51,310 bases of DNA from UBA4416 sp044238845. Its GTDB lineage: Bacteria; Bacteroidota; Bacteroidia; B-17B0; Aurantibacillaceae. This document shows positions 34,346-42,910 of the stretch, in pieces. The position numbers and the translations under genes are program-made. The notes beneath the pieces were generated by a model, which made no database searches, was not told the origin of the DNA, and was given only the letters and a program-made list of their open reading frames with translations. The DNA lies in assembly GCA_044238845.1 (NCBI GenBank), contig JBIICN010000026.1, forward strand, positions 1 through 51,310, read 5' to 3'. Every line of letters begins with the position of its first letter. Positions within the stretch are counted from its first letter, which is position 1.

Positions 34346-34807
34346 TTACATTTCTGCGTAATCAGTTGTATTTACAACACTGCCAGTTTCATCCCATTGA
34401 GTCCAAGTGCCCACTTTTTCTCCATCTTTGTATTCCATTTTAAATAATTTATTTCCTTTATCATCATACACCATCCATGTACCATCTTTTTTATCTTTTT
34501 TATAAGACGCTTCTGCAATAACATTTCCAGTTGCATTAAAACGAGTCCATAAACCAAATTTTAAATTACTTTCATACTGACCAACTTCTTTTTTTTGTCC
34601 GTTCTCAAAATACTTTACGCTTTCACCATCTAATTTACCATCTTTTATACTTAAAACTTCCTTAATGGCTCCGCTCGCGTAATAAAGCGTTTGTTTACCG
34701 GTGTATGCCTTTTGATTTTGTGTATAAGAGCCATTATCAAAACTAATGTCTTGAGAAAAAGCTACACTTCCGAAGAATAAACAAGCTAAAAGAATTAAAT
34801 TTTTCAT
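34346..34807 (-). CDS. Secreted YwqK/MORN-variant repeat protein
   Basis: A 153-residue protein with a signal peptide (1-18, ending SVAFSQ). The mature part is built of about five repeats of roughly 22 residues in the YwqK pattern: YYASGAIKEVLSIKDGKLDG, YFENGQKKEVGQYESN, FNATGNVIAEASYKKDKKDG, YDDKGNKLFKMEYKDGEKVG. Database names call such proteins antitoxins, but a signal peptide and lack of a toxin neighbour make that unlikely here. A role on the cell surface or in the periplasm is inferred. Confidence 0.85.
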   Translation of the reverse strand: MKNLILLACLFFGSVAFSQDISFDNGSYTQNQKAYTGKQTLYYASGAIKEVLSIKDGKLDGESVKYFENGQKKEVGQYESNLKFGLWTRFNATGNVIAEASYKKDKKDGTWMVYDDKGNKLFKMEYKDGEKVGTWTQWDETGSVVNTTDYAEM

Positions 34808-34935
34808 GATTTCTGGTATTAAATTGTGAGTACTAGAAAATCTCTATCTGATTTCTAATACAATTATACCAAAATATACAATAAATTGTTGCAAGGATAA
34901 CAAAAAATTAACCTTAACTTTACATTGAGATTTAC

Positions 34936-35283
34936 CTATTCTGACTCTAAATCAATTTGAAGATTACTTGAGTTGCCTTGAAGCTCCTTTAAATTAAGGG
35001 TTTTAGAAGAATAACCAACTTGAGAAATCTCTAATGTTAAATTTTCAGAAGTAGTTGTCTCTAGGTAAATGAAAAAGTTGCCATTTAAATCTGAATAAAA
35101 TGTTTTTTCGCAATTTGAACAAGCGATTTTTACTCCCGCTAAATTTTCATTGTTTTTAAAATCAATGATTTTACCACTTAACAGGATTGATTTAGTATTA
35201 ACAGACTTTGGCTTATCACCAGCAAAGCCTAAAACACAAACAAATACAGTTAATATAAAAATTAATATGATTTCCTTTTTCAT
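34936..35283 (-). CDS. Secreted carboxypeptidase-regulatory-like (CarboxypepD_reg) domain protein
   Basis: A 115-residue protein with a signal peptide (1-21). The mature part is a single beta-sandwich: LLSGKIIDFKNNENLAGVKIACSNCEKTFYSDLNGNFFIYL, the pattern found at the start of TonB-dependent receptors and in surface proteins of this phylum. The C-x2-C (CSNC) is unusual in such a domain. It stands alone and is transcribed away from the AsmA genes. Function is unknown. Confidence 0.75.
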   Translation of the reverse strand: MKKEIILIFILTVFVCVLGFAGDKPKSVNTKSILLSGKIIDFKNNENLAGVKIACSNCEKTFYSDLNGNFFIYLETTTSENLTLEISQVGYSSKTLNLKELQGNSSNLQIDLESE

Positions 35284-35357
35284 TGTACAAATAAACCCAA
35301 CATAGTTTAAGTTAAGTTAATTGTAATGTTACCAGAATGTTAAACTTTAAGAACATT

Positions 35358-37740
35358 TTACTTGTATTCAAGTCCTACTTTCATTTTATTAGGCATACCT
35401 GAATAATGAATTTTAAGTCCTTTAAGGTCTTCTGCAGCTTTTTCGGAGTTTTTGGGAATGTAATTTTTACCCCTTTTCTTCAAATTGTTCCAAGGAATTA
35501 AAATATTGATATTTGAATAGTCTTTAAAATTATAAACTCCACTCATAAATAAATTTAAGACATTAGAGGCTATTTCCATTTCTTGAATATCCATTTTAAA
35601 CCTATTTATTGTAAAGGTTTCATTTATTTCAGTAAACGAAATGTCTTCAAAATCTCTATTCTTAAAAATATAATCAGAGATTTTTTGAAGTGGCTCATAT
35701 TTCAACAAATGTCCATCTTTTAATTTAAATTGAATGTGGCTAGAAATGGAATTTCCAATTACTTCCATTTTTTCATCTAACTCCATTTTCATTTTCGCTT
35801 CGAGTGATACTTTACCTTGAATATTATTAGATTGAATTGCTTTTTGTCCAAAATTTTCAAACTGTTCAAACAACTGATTAACATTAATATTATCTGTAGT
35901 CACATTAGCTTCAATTTTATTCATATCATAAATACTACCTTTAGCAGAAAGCTTTCCGCTACAAGTGTTTACCTCTAAAGATTGAATTTCTAATAATTTA
36001 TTTTTGTAATGTAATTTAATATTTGCGTCATTGGCAATTACTTTTCTAACAAGAAACTTTTTTGCAATTAAAGAAATATCAAACTCAAAATCATTTTCCG
36101 TAGTACTAGCAATTTTTTCACTTATTTTAATTTTAGAATTATTGGATTTAGTTTCTACTGATTTTACGTTTTTTTTCTGAATAAAATTAGTCAAATCAAA
36201 ATGGTTGGTTGTTGCAATTAAATTAGCTTTAAAGCCATCTTTTTGTCCTAACGAAAACTTTACAAAATTATTTACACTTCCTTTCAATTTAACATTACCC
36301 CCATTTGTTTTCAAAAAAAGATCGTCAAATTTTAAAAAATTATTTATCACTAAGGCATTACCACTGATCGTATAAACAAAAGGTTGTGTTTTTTTTCGAT
36401 AACTCACATTATTAAATTTCACTTTTGCATTTAATACCATAGGTGTATCCAAGAACTGTTGACTATTTAATTTTTTAACAGGTCCATAATAGTTAATAAG
36501 AGCAGTGGCACTGCCATTTAAATCAAAATTTTTGCCAGGTTTAAATTCAATTTGTTTGGCATTTATAAATAAATTTGTACTTATATTAATAAATGGTTCA
36601 TTAAAATTAGTAATCATTACCGAAGCGTAAAATGGAAAACCATATACTTTACCCTCTAAGTTTTTTAAGATAACCTTGGCTTTAATAGCATTACCTCTTA
36701 ATAAACTAGTATCTAAACTAATAATAGAAGCATTAAAATCAAGGTCAGAATAAGGAATTTTTGAGTTACCAATCATAGCATCATTTTTATTACTTGACAG
36801 CTTCGCTAAAATAATTGGATCTTGTTGTTCTCCAATTTGAACTATAATTAACGACTTTGCATCAATTGATTTGGTCATTTTAATATTTGACAAACCTTTT
36901 TTTATACCATAATTAAATAAAGAAATAGCTTTAGTGTAATTAATATTTTTTCCATCAATACTTAAAGCAAGCTGTTTTTTATTTTTAAGTTCAATAAAAG
37001 CAGATATATTATATTTTTGCCTTTCAATATCAACCAATGAAGGTTTAAGAAAAATTTCTTTTCTACTAAAGCTAACTAAGGCCTTCATGTTAAATTTAGC
37101 AATCACATTATTTAAAAACGGACCTTTTTCGAGCTTAAATAATAAACCTTTAATAAAGATTTTTCCTTTAAAATCAGCTTCTAAACCATCAGAATAATTA
37201 TTTAAAAGTATTACATCGTCTAATAAAGTAAACTCTATTTTTTTGTTGTGCTGTTTATTTAAAAATTTAAATTGAGTATTAATAATTCTCACTTTCGAAA
37301 TCTCAAAACGAATAGCAGGTTTGCCTGAAGCTATACCATCTTTTTTAATAAATTCATAATTTTTTTTACCCTTCAATGTTTTTTACCAAATTAATTTCAG
37401 CATCTTTTAATGCAATACTATTAACTACAAATTTTTTAAATAATAACTTGCGAAGATCAAATGACAAGGACAACGATTTAGCTTTTATAATTGGATCGGC
37501 AGAATACAAATCATTAAATAAATACACATTTTTTAATTGCACAGAGGTGTTTGGCCAATTACTTACAAAAGACACATTCACTTTTTCAATTTTTAATGTT
37601 AAACCATAGGATGATTTGAAATTATCAACTAACATAGATGTTAGTTCTTTCTTATATGAAAAAACTAATATAAAAACTGTTACTATTAACAAAAAAAATA
37701 GTACTAGTAAACTTATAACTAAACGTTTTAATAATTTCAT
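35358..37740 (-). pseudogene. AsmA family gene split by a frameshift
   Basis: Two overlapping frames together make one AsmA-type protein of about 790 residues. The first frame (37740-37366, 124 residues) has the membrane anchor (about 8-28) and the AsmA N-terminal segment, and stops after INLVKNIEG. The second (to 35358) continues at once with GKKNYEFIKKDG, as expected inside an intact AsmA, and ends with the C-terminal domain (GKVSLEAKMKMELDEK, LSGVYNFKDYSNINILIPW). Moving one base forward at GGG-TAA restores the frame. AsmA-type proteins are envelope proteins linked to lipid transport. Sequencing error, a recent mutation or programmed +1 shifting are all possible. Confidence 0.8.
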
Positions 37741-37809
37741 TTACATAAATAGAGTAAATTACAGAAGTAGATGTTTATTGAAAAACCGTTAAATTATAAA
37801 TATAAAGAA

Positions 37810-37817
37810 TACATTTG
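37810..37817 (+). promoter_or_regulatory. Candidate -7 promoter element TACATTTG
   Basis: An exact TAnnTTTG match, 76 bases before the ATG of the TIP30-like gene. No TTTG is found at the expected upstream spacing. A small hairpin (37827-37860) lies between it and the gene. Confidence 0.35.
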
Positions 37818-37826
37818 ACATATGAA

Positions 37827-37860
37827 ATAGCCAAATTTTCTATCATCGAGCCTTGGCTAT
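37827..37860 (+). other. Leader hairpin
   Basis: atagccaa (37827-37834) pairs with ttggctat (37853-37860) around an 18-base loop and is followed by tgcaaaaaaaatg. It lies in the presumed leader of the reductase gene and could be a weak attenuator or merely a chance palindrome. Confidence 0.3.
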
Positions 37861-37893
37861 TGCAAAAAAAATGACAAATAAACACTATCTACC

Positions 37894-38538
37894 ATGAAAA
37901 AAGCTATTCTTATTGGAGCATCAGGTTTAACTGGACAATCTCTATTAAATCAATTATTGCAAGATGAACAATTTGATACAGTCGTCATATTTTTAAGAAA
38001 AGAATTAAACATCACACATAAAAAACTCACACAACTCTGTATTGATTTTAATCAATTAGATACGTATAAAGATTTGATAAAAGGAGATGTGGTGTTTTGT
38101 TGCTTAGGAACAACCATTAAAATTGCTGGTTCGCAAGAAGCATTTAAAAAAGTAGATTTTACATATCCTACTGAATTGGCAAAAATTGCAAAACAAAACA
38201 ATGTATCTACTTTCTGTTTACAAAGTTCATTAGGTGCTGATAGTAAATCCACTAATTTTTATTTAAAGGTTAAAGGAGAAACAGAAGACTTTATTCGTCA
38301 ATTAAATTTTGTTTCATTCGCAAGTTTTAGACCCTCTATGTTATTAGGTAATCGAACAGAATTTAGGCTAGGAGAAACTATTGGTAAAATAGTGATGCAA
38401 GTGCTTTCATTTGCATTTATAGGAAAACTAAAGCGATACAAGGCCATCCATGTTAATCAAGTTGCGAGTACCATGATTAAATACGCTAAGTCAAGTAAAA
38501 CAGGAAATGTAATTATTGAAAACGAAGAGATGCTTTAA
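37894..38538 (+). CDS. NAD(P)-binding oxidoreductase (TIP30/HTATIP2-like)
   Basis: A 214-residue atypical SDR. The nucleotide-binding motif GASGLTGQSLL is at residues 8-18; VVFCCLGTTIKIAGS and VDFTYPTELAKIAKQNNV follow as in the TIP30/YtbQ subgroup. FRPSMLLGNRTEFRLGE is the conserved C-terminal region. The usual Tyr-x3-Lys may be represented by YLKVKGETE. Reaction is unknown. Its stop abuts that of the convergent universal stress gene with no gap. Confidence 0.85.
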   Translation: MKKAILIGASGLTGQSLLNQLLQDEQFDTVVIFLRKELNITHKKLTQLCIDFNQLDTYKDLIKGDVVFCCLGTTIKIAGSQEAFKKVDFTYPTELAKIAKQNNVSTFCLQSSLGADSKSTNFYLKVKGETEDFIRQLNFVSFASFRPSMLLGNRTEFRLGETIGKIVMQVLSFAFIGKLKRYKAIHVNQVASTMIKYAKSSKTGNVIIENEEML

Positions 38539-39363
38539 TTAATGAATTCCAGTACTAATACTTTCTCGTTTCATAGGGTTCACTGTTAAAACTGGCACAT
38601 TACTAGTTTCAATAATTTTAGTAGAAATAGCGCCACCTAACATTTCGCCAATACTTAAATCTCTTTTGTTCATTAATACAATTAAATCACAATCGTTATT
38701 ATTGGCGTAAGCAACAATAGCTTCGGCAGGGCTGCTAGAAGGAATTGATTTGTTAGTACATGCTACTCCTCTATCTTTAATATATTTTTTTACTTGATTT
38801 AAATAGGGCAGTAATTCGTTTTCGTATTTTTCATCACTCGGACTAAATACTGAAACAATCTTAATAGTAGCATTATAGTATTTTGCTAGCTGCACAACGA
38901 TACCAACTTTCTCGCGGCTTTGCGCACTTAAATCAATCGGCATTAAAATATTTGAACAACTATTTCTATTGTCTTTTGATCGCATAGTAATAACTGGACA
39001 AGGTGCGTTTTTAATAAATTTACTAACGTTTGATGCACCTAAGAAACTTCTAAAACGTACTTGCGTATCTAAACCAATTACAATTAAAGCACAACCTAAC
39101 TCTTCAGCTTTTGGATCAATTAATTCGTAGATATCACCTTTTAAGTTTAAAAACTCAGCCTCTAAGCCAGCATCATTTTTGATTTTTGCTACAATCTCTT
39201 CCAAATCTTTTTGATGCTCATGGTTGCTGTTTGGAGAAGCGTGCATCACGATGATTTTCGAATGCGTAAATTTTGCTAAATTATAAGATTGCTCAATTGC
39301 AATTAATGATTGTTTTGAAAAATCGATTGGAATTAAAACGGAGCTGTTTTCTTTGATTAGCAT
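38539..39363 (-). CDS. Universal stress protein, tandem UspA domains
   Basis: A 274-residue protein with two UspA domains in series, each about 135 residues. The first runs from VLIPIDFSKQSLIAIEQS to the nucleotide loop FLGASNVSKFI and ends CPVITM; the second from NILMPIDLSAQSREKV to MLGGAISTKII and ends VPVLTV. Such proteins bind ATP or signalling nucleotides and aid stress survival. An in-frame TTG at 39381 exists, but I use the ATG at 39363. A very good promoter lies upstream. The protein is a single-gene unit. Confidence 0.9.
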   Translation of the reverse strand: MLIKENSSVLIPIDFSKQSLIAIEQSYNLAKFTHSKIIVMHASPNSNHEHQKDLEEIVAKIKNDAGLEAEFLNLKGDIYELIDPKAEELGCALIVIGLDTQVRFRSFLGASNVSKFIKNAPCPVITMRSKDNRNSCSNILMPIDLSAQSREKVGIVVQLAKYYNATIKIVSVFSPSDEKYENELLPYLNQVKKYIKDRGVACTNKSIPSSSPAEAIVAYANNNDCDLIVLMNKRDLSIGEMLGGAISTKIIETSNVPVLTVNPMKRESISTGIH

Positions 39364-39378
39364 AAAATTAGTTTTTTG

Positions 39379-39409
39379 CAAAGGTAACTAAAAATCGATG
39401 AATGCCAAA
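39379..39409 (-). promoter_or_regulatory. Promoter of the universal stress gene
   Basis: On the minus strand, TTTG (39406-39409) is followed after exactly 19 bases by TACCTTTG (39379-39386). This is a full match to the Bacteroidota housekeeping consensus TTTG-N19-21-TAnnTTTG and the clearest promoter in the window. The -7 element overlaps the alternative TTG start, supporting the ATG at 39363. Confidence 0.75.
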
Positions 39410-39523
39410 TTGAGGCACACTAATTAACAGTTAAAAGGGTTTAAAAAATGTTATTTGTTTGATAAAACGTAAATATAATATCAACTAATTTTTAAAACAC
39501 TATGTAATAGAGTTAACTTTTGA

Positions 39524-40912
39524 TTAACTGAAAATTTCAATCACATATTTAGGAACAATTCCTAATACTAATGTAAAGATTGTTGTTAATGCTAGTAATA
39601 ACACGTGAGATGTTTCCATCGTTACTTCTTGCTCTCCATCTTCTTCTTTAAAGTACATCGCGATAATTACTTTGAAATAGTAATAAACACCCACTGCAGA
39701 CGTTAAGATCGCTAAGATAATTAACCATTTAAAAGTAGTGCCAATCATTACTGAAAAGATAAAATATTTAGCAAAGAAACCTGCTGTAATTGGAATACCT
39801 GCTAATGATAACATGGCAACAACCATACAAGCTGCCATAAATGGATGACGTTTTCCTAAACCATTAAACGCTTCAATGTTTGCATTATCTTTTGCTTTTG
39901 ACACGTTATATAAAACGGTAAATGCCGCAATAGAACCTACTGAATATGCTAATGAATAATATAAGATAGCGCTTACACTTGCCATTCCTCTTTGGTTAGC
40001 TAAAATAGCCATTAACATAAATGCTGCGTGACTAATGCTTGAGTATGCTAACATACGTTTTACACTTTGTTGTGTAGCTGCTGTAATATTTGAAACTACT
40101 AACGATAAAGCAATCACAACTGCTAATACCATACTCCATGATTCGTTAACACCACCAAATACTACTAAGAATAAACGCATAAATGCAGCAAATGCTGCCG
40201 TTTTTACAATCGTACTCATTAAGGCTGTTATAACAGTTGGAGAGCCTTCGTAAACATCTGGTGCCCAAAAATGGAAAGGAGCAGCACTTACTTTAAATAA
40301 CATTGCTACTAATACCATTAACACACCTGCATAAAAGAAAGCTGGTAAATCGCCTTGAGAGTGAGAGATAAATGAACGAATTGCCATTAAATCAAAACTT
40401 CCTGTAGCACCGTAAATTAATGCAATACCAAATAATAAGAAGCCAGAAGCAAATGAACCCATGATTAAATATTTAAATCCTGCTTCGTTAGATGCTAAAT
40501 CTCTTTTGCGACTAGCAGCTAAAACATACATTGGAATAGAAAGGATTTCAATGCCTAAGAATAAAGTAGTCATGTTACTGAAACCAGTTAACATAATAGC
40601 CCCCACTAAAGCAAACAACACCAATGCAAAGTGATCAGTTACATGGTCTTGTTCGAAATAATCGTTAGCTAAAATAAACCAAAAGAAAGCAGTCACTAAT
40701 ATTACTCCACTAAATGCTAATGCGACGTTATCAAAACGCATCATGTTAGCGAACATTTCGATATTGGTGTTGTTATTCCACTCCATGAAATTAGTAACAT
40801 AAGCTGCTAAAATTCCAATTAATACTAATGGATACAATAGTTTTTTGAATTTAAAAATTTCGGCCAACATGGCTAAAACCCCTAATCCGCTAATTATAAA
40901 AAGACCTTTCAT
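39524..40912 (-). CDS. nuoN: NADH-quinone oxidoreductase subunit N
   Basis: A proton-pumping antiporter-like membrane subunit of complex I, 462 residues with about 13-14 membrane segments. The central segments FLGIEILSIPMYVLAA, KVSAAPFHFWAPDVYEGSP and LAYSSISHAAFML contain the conserved lysines and histidines of the proton path. It is the last gene of the nuo operon and is separated from nuoM by a hairpin-bearing spacer. Confidence 0.95.
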   Translation of the reverse strand: MKGLFIISGLGVLAMLAEIFKFKKLLYPLVLIGILAAYVTNFMEWNNNTNIEMFANMMRFDNVALAFSGVILVTAFFWFILANDYFEQDHVTDHFALVLFALVGAIMLTGFSNMTTLFLGIEILSIPMYVLAASRKRDLASNEAGFKYLIMGSFASGFLLFGIALIYGATGSFDLMAIRSFISHSQGDLPAFFYAGVLMVLVAMLFKVSAAPFHFWAPDVYEGSPTVITALMSTIVKTAAFAAFMRLFLVVFGGVNESWSMVLAVVIALSLVVSNITAATQQSVKRMLAYSSISHAAFMLMAILANQRGMASVSAILYYSLAYSVGSIAAFTVLYNVSKAKDNANIEAFNGLGKRHPFMAACMVVAMLSLAGIPITAGFFAKYFIFSVMIGTTFKWLIILAILTSAVGVYYYFKVIIAMYFKEEDGEQEVTMETSHVLLLALTTIFTLVLGIVPKYVIEIFS

Positions 40913-40939
40913 ATTATTATTTACGATTTTATTATTTAC

Positions 40940-40972
40940 GATTTACGATTGGAAAATTGTCAATTGTAAATC
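40940..40972. repeat. Solo TTTACGA-type hairpin in the nuoM/nuoN spacer
   Basis: gatttacgattg (40940-40951) pairs at 11 of 12 positions, with one G-T, with caattgtaaatc (40961-40972). Left of it, the word TTTACGA recurs with 7- and 15-base spacing (40920-40950). The spacer is almost identical to 46088-46143. It resembles the repeats that flank the S23 gene in the nuoL/nuoM spacer but contains no gene. Confidence 0.85.
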
Positions 40973-40994
40973 AATTTCAATTGTCAGTTATGTT

Positions 40995-42458
40995 TTATTT
41001 AATGTAAGTTAAAATTGCTTTTGTTCCTTCTTCTGCTAAATCATTTAATGGTTTTGGATATACACCAAATGCAATGATGGCAAAACAAATAATATACAAT
41101 ACCCATTTATCAGTACTTACTAATGATCCAAATGCTATAGCTGAATCTCTTTTCTCGCCTAACATAATAGCTTGGTAACTACGTAACATATATACTGCAC
41201 CTAAAACAACAGTTAAACCAGCAAATGCTGCCACCCATGCACCATATTGATACACACCATTGATTAACAAAAACTCACCTACGAAACCGTTAGTTAATGG
41301 TAAAGCTACAGAACCTAACATTACAATTAAAAATAAAACGGCGAAGTTGCCATTCATATTTCTGATGCCACCTAATTTTTCCATCTCACGAGTTCCTGTG
41401 TGACGCATTAAAATATCAGCAATTAAGAATAAACCTACCACATTAACACCGTGAGCTAACATTTGCATCACTGCTCCTTGAATACCTTGTTGGTTAGCTG
41501 ATAAAATACCTGCTGCAATTAAGCCAACGTGAGCGATTGATGAATAAGCTATTAAACGCTTGTAATCTTTTTGAACAATTGCAATACAAGATGCATAGAA
41601 AATACCAAATACAGATAAGCCAATTGCTAACCAACCCCACTCCGCTAAAGCTAAAGGTGTCATAGGCATTAACCATTTGATTAAACCAAATGTTCCCATC
41701 TTTAACATGATACCTGATAACAACATCGTGCCTTGTGTTGGAGCATTTACATAAGTATCAGGTTGCCAAGTGTGTAAAGGAAAGATTGGCATTTTAATTC
41801 CAAAAGCTAAAAAGATACACCAAAATACAACAGATTGTTGGTTTAACGTTAATGATTTACCAGCTTGATATAAATCTGTTACTGCCCAAGACTTGATACC
41901 TGTTTCAAATCCAGTGTGGTTATATAAATACACTAAACCAACTAACATAAATAAAGAACCGAATAAAGTATAAACGAAAAACTTGAAAGTAATACGTCCG
42001 CGATTTTCTCCACCCCATAATAAACAGATAAAGTAAATTGGAATTAATGCTAATTCCCAGAACACATAAAATAAGAAACCATCGTTAGCTGTAAACACTC
42101 CTATTAATGCCATTTGCATTAATAAAATTAATCCATAAAACGAATTTGGTTTTTCGTAAGACGTATTAAATGATGATAAAATAATTAATGGCACTAAGAA
42201 CGTAGTTAATAATACCATTAACATAGATAAGGCATCAACGCTTACTGCGAAGTGAATACCTAGAGATTCAACCCAAGGGCAGTTTAACATTAAATCAGCA
42301 CTTGTAGGGTTATGTTTGAATTGAAACAACACAACTAGTGATAAAATAAATTCTACAACAGATAAACCTAAAGCAACTGTTCTACTCGTGTTTCCTTTTG
42401 TGAAAAACACCAATAAGCTTGCTATAAGAGGTACAATGATTAATAATCCAACTAACAT
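40995..42458 (-). CDS. nuoM: NADH-quinone oxidoreductase subunit M
   Basis: A proton-pumping membrane subunit of complex I, 487 residues with about 14 membrane segments. Family hallmarks are FYVFWELALIPIYFI (key glutamate), GIKMPIFPLHTWQPDTYVNAPTQGT split between two helices, and RLIAYSSIAHVGLI. Length and layout match the family. An S23 gene lies in the spacer between it and nuoL. Confidence 0.96.
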   Translation of the reverse strand: MLVGLLIIVPLIASLLVFFTKGNTSRTVALGLSVVEFILSLVVLFQFKHNPTSADLMLNCPWVESLGIHFAVSVDALSMLMVLLTTFLVPLIILSSFNTSYEKPNSFYGLILLMQMALIGVFTANDGFLFYVFWELALIPIYFICLLWGGENRGRITFKFFVYTLFGSLFMLVGLVYLYNHTGFETGIKSWAVTDLYQAGKSLTLNQQSVVFWCIFLAFGIKMPIFPLHTWQPDTYVNAPTQGTMLLSGIMLKMGTFGLIKWLMPMTPLALAEWGWLAIGLSVFGIFYASCIAIVQKDYKRLIAYSSIAHVGLIAAGILSANQQGIQGAVMQMLAHGVNVVGLFLIADILMRHTGTREMEKLGGIRNMNGNFAVLFLIVMLGSVALPLTNGFVGEFLLINGVYQYGAWVAAFAGLTVVLGAVYMLRSYQAIMLGEKRDSAIAFGSLVSTDKWVLYIICFAIIAFGVYPKPLNDLAEEGTKAILTYIK

Positions 42459-42459
42459 A

Positions 42460-42910
42460 TATTTATTTACAATTTAATTATTTACAATTTTAAAATTTCT
42501 TCTACTACTTCTTACTATTTGCCAAATTCTTCTTTGCCGTTATTGCCGAGGCTGCAAATATTTTTTCTAATTCTTTAGATTCAATTACTATTTTTTCAAA
42601 TTCCGAATCTTTAATATTATTATACGCTTTAATTAATTCTAACCAATAAACTGACTCATCTGATTCTTCTTCTACAATTTTTAATTTATTAATAAAATCT
42701 GGTGATGATTTTGCTTTACATGCAGCTCTGTAGTTTGCTCCGACTGAAGAAGCAGAACGGGTCAATTGTTTGCCCATAACTTCATTTGCAATTGATTTAG
42801 GTAATTTATCAATTGCTTTGAAAGTTGTAAGAGCAAAATCAAATGTTCGTTTCTTCAATATTTCAGCATTTATTGCCATTTGTAAATTGTAAATCTAAAA
42901 ATTGTCAATT
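42460..42910. mobile_element. S23 element A: four-helix-bundle gene with TTTACAA-type inverted flanks
   Basis: atttacaattt occurs at 42465-42475 and 42480-42490 downstream of the S23 gene, and its exact inverse aaattgtaaat at 42884-42894 upstream. The unit fills the nuoL/nuoM spacer. In mRNA, the flanks could pair and place the S23 gene in a loop. Calling it a mobile element is inference from this organisation. Confidence 0.5.
42505..42879 (-). CDS. S23-type four-helix-bundle protein A
   Basis: A 124-residue protein of the family known from intervening sequences of 23S rRNA genes; the fold is also shared by the Avd protein of diversity-generating retroelements. The signature RSASSVGANYRAACKAKS (about residues 41-58) and the following EEESDESVYWLELI are clear. 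Four helices with basic patches suggest nucleic-acid binding as a pentamer. It sits between nuoL (29 bases upstream) and nuoM (46 bases downstream), so it is transcribed with complex I. No role in complex I is known. Confidence 0.88.
   Translation of the reverse strand: MAINAEILKKRTFDFALTTFKAIDKLPKSIANEVMGKQLTRSASSVGANYRAACKAKSSPDFINKLKIVEEESDESVYWLELIKAYNNIKDSEFEKIVIESKELEKIFAASAITAKKNLANSKK

Noticed and set aside
34346..34807. YwqK gene as the antitoxin of a toxin-antitoxin pair
   Set aside because: The protein has a signal peptide and no toxin gene is adjacent; the name comes from the repeat family only.
40920..40990. CRISPR array suggested by repeated TTTACGA words
   Set aside because: The words are 7 bases long and nearly contiguous, with no spacers of uniform length and no cas genes.
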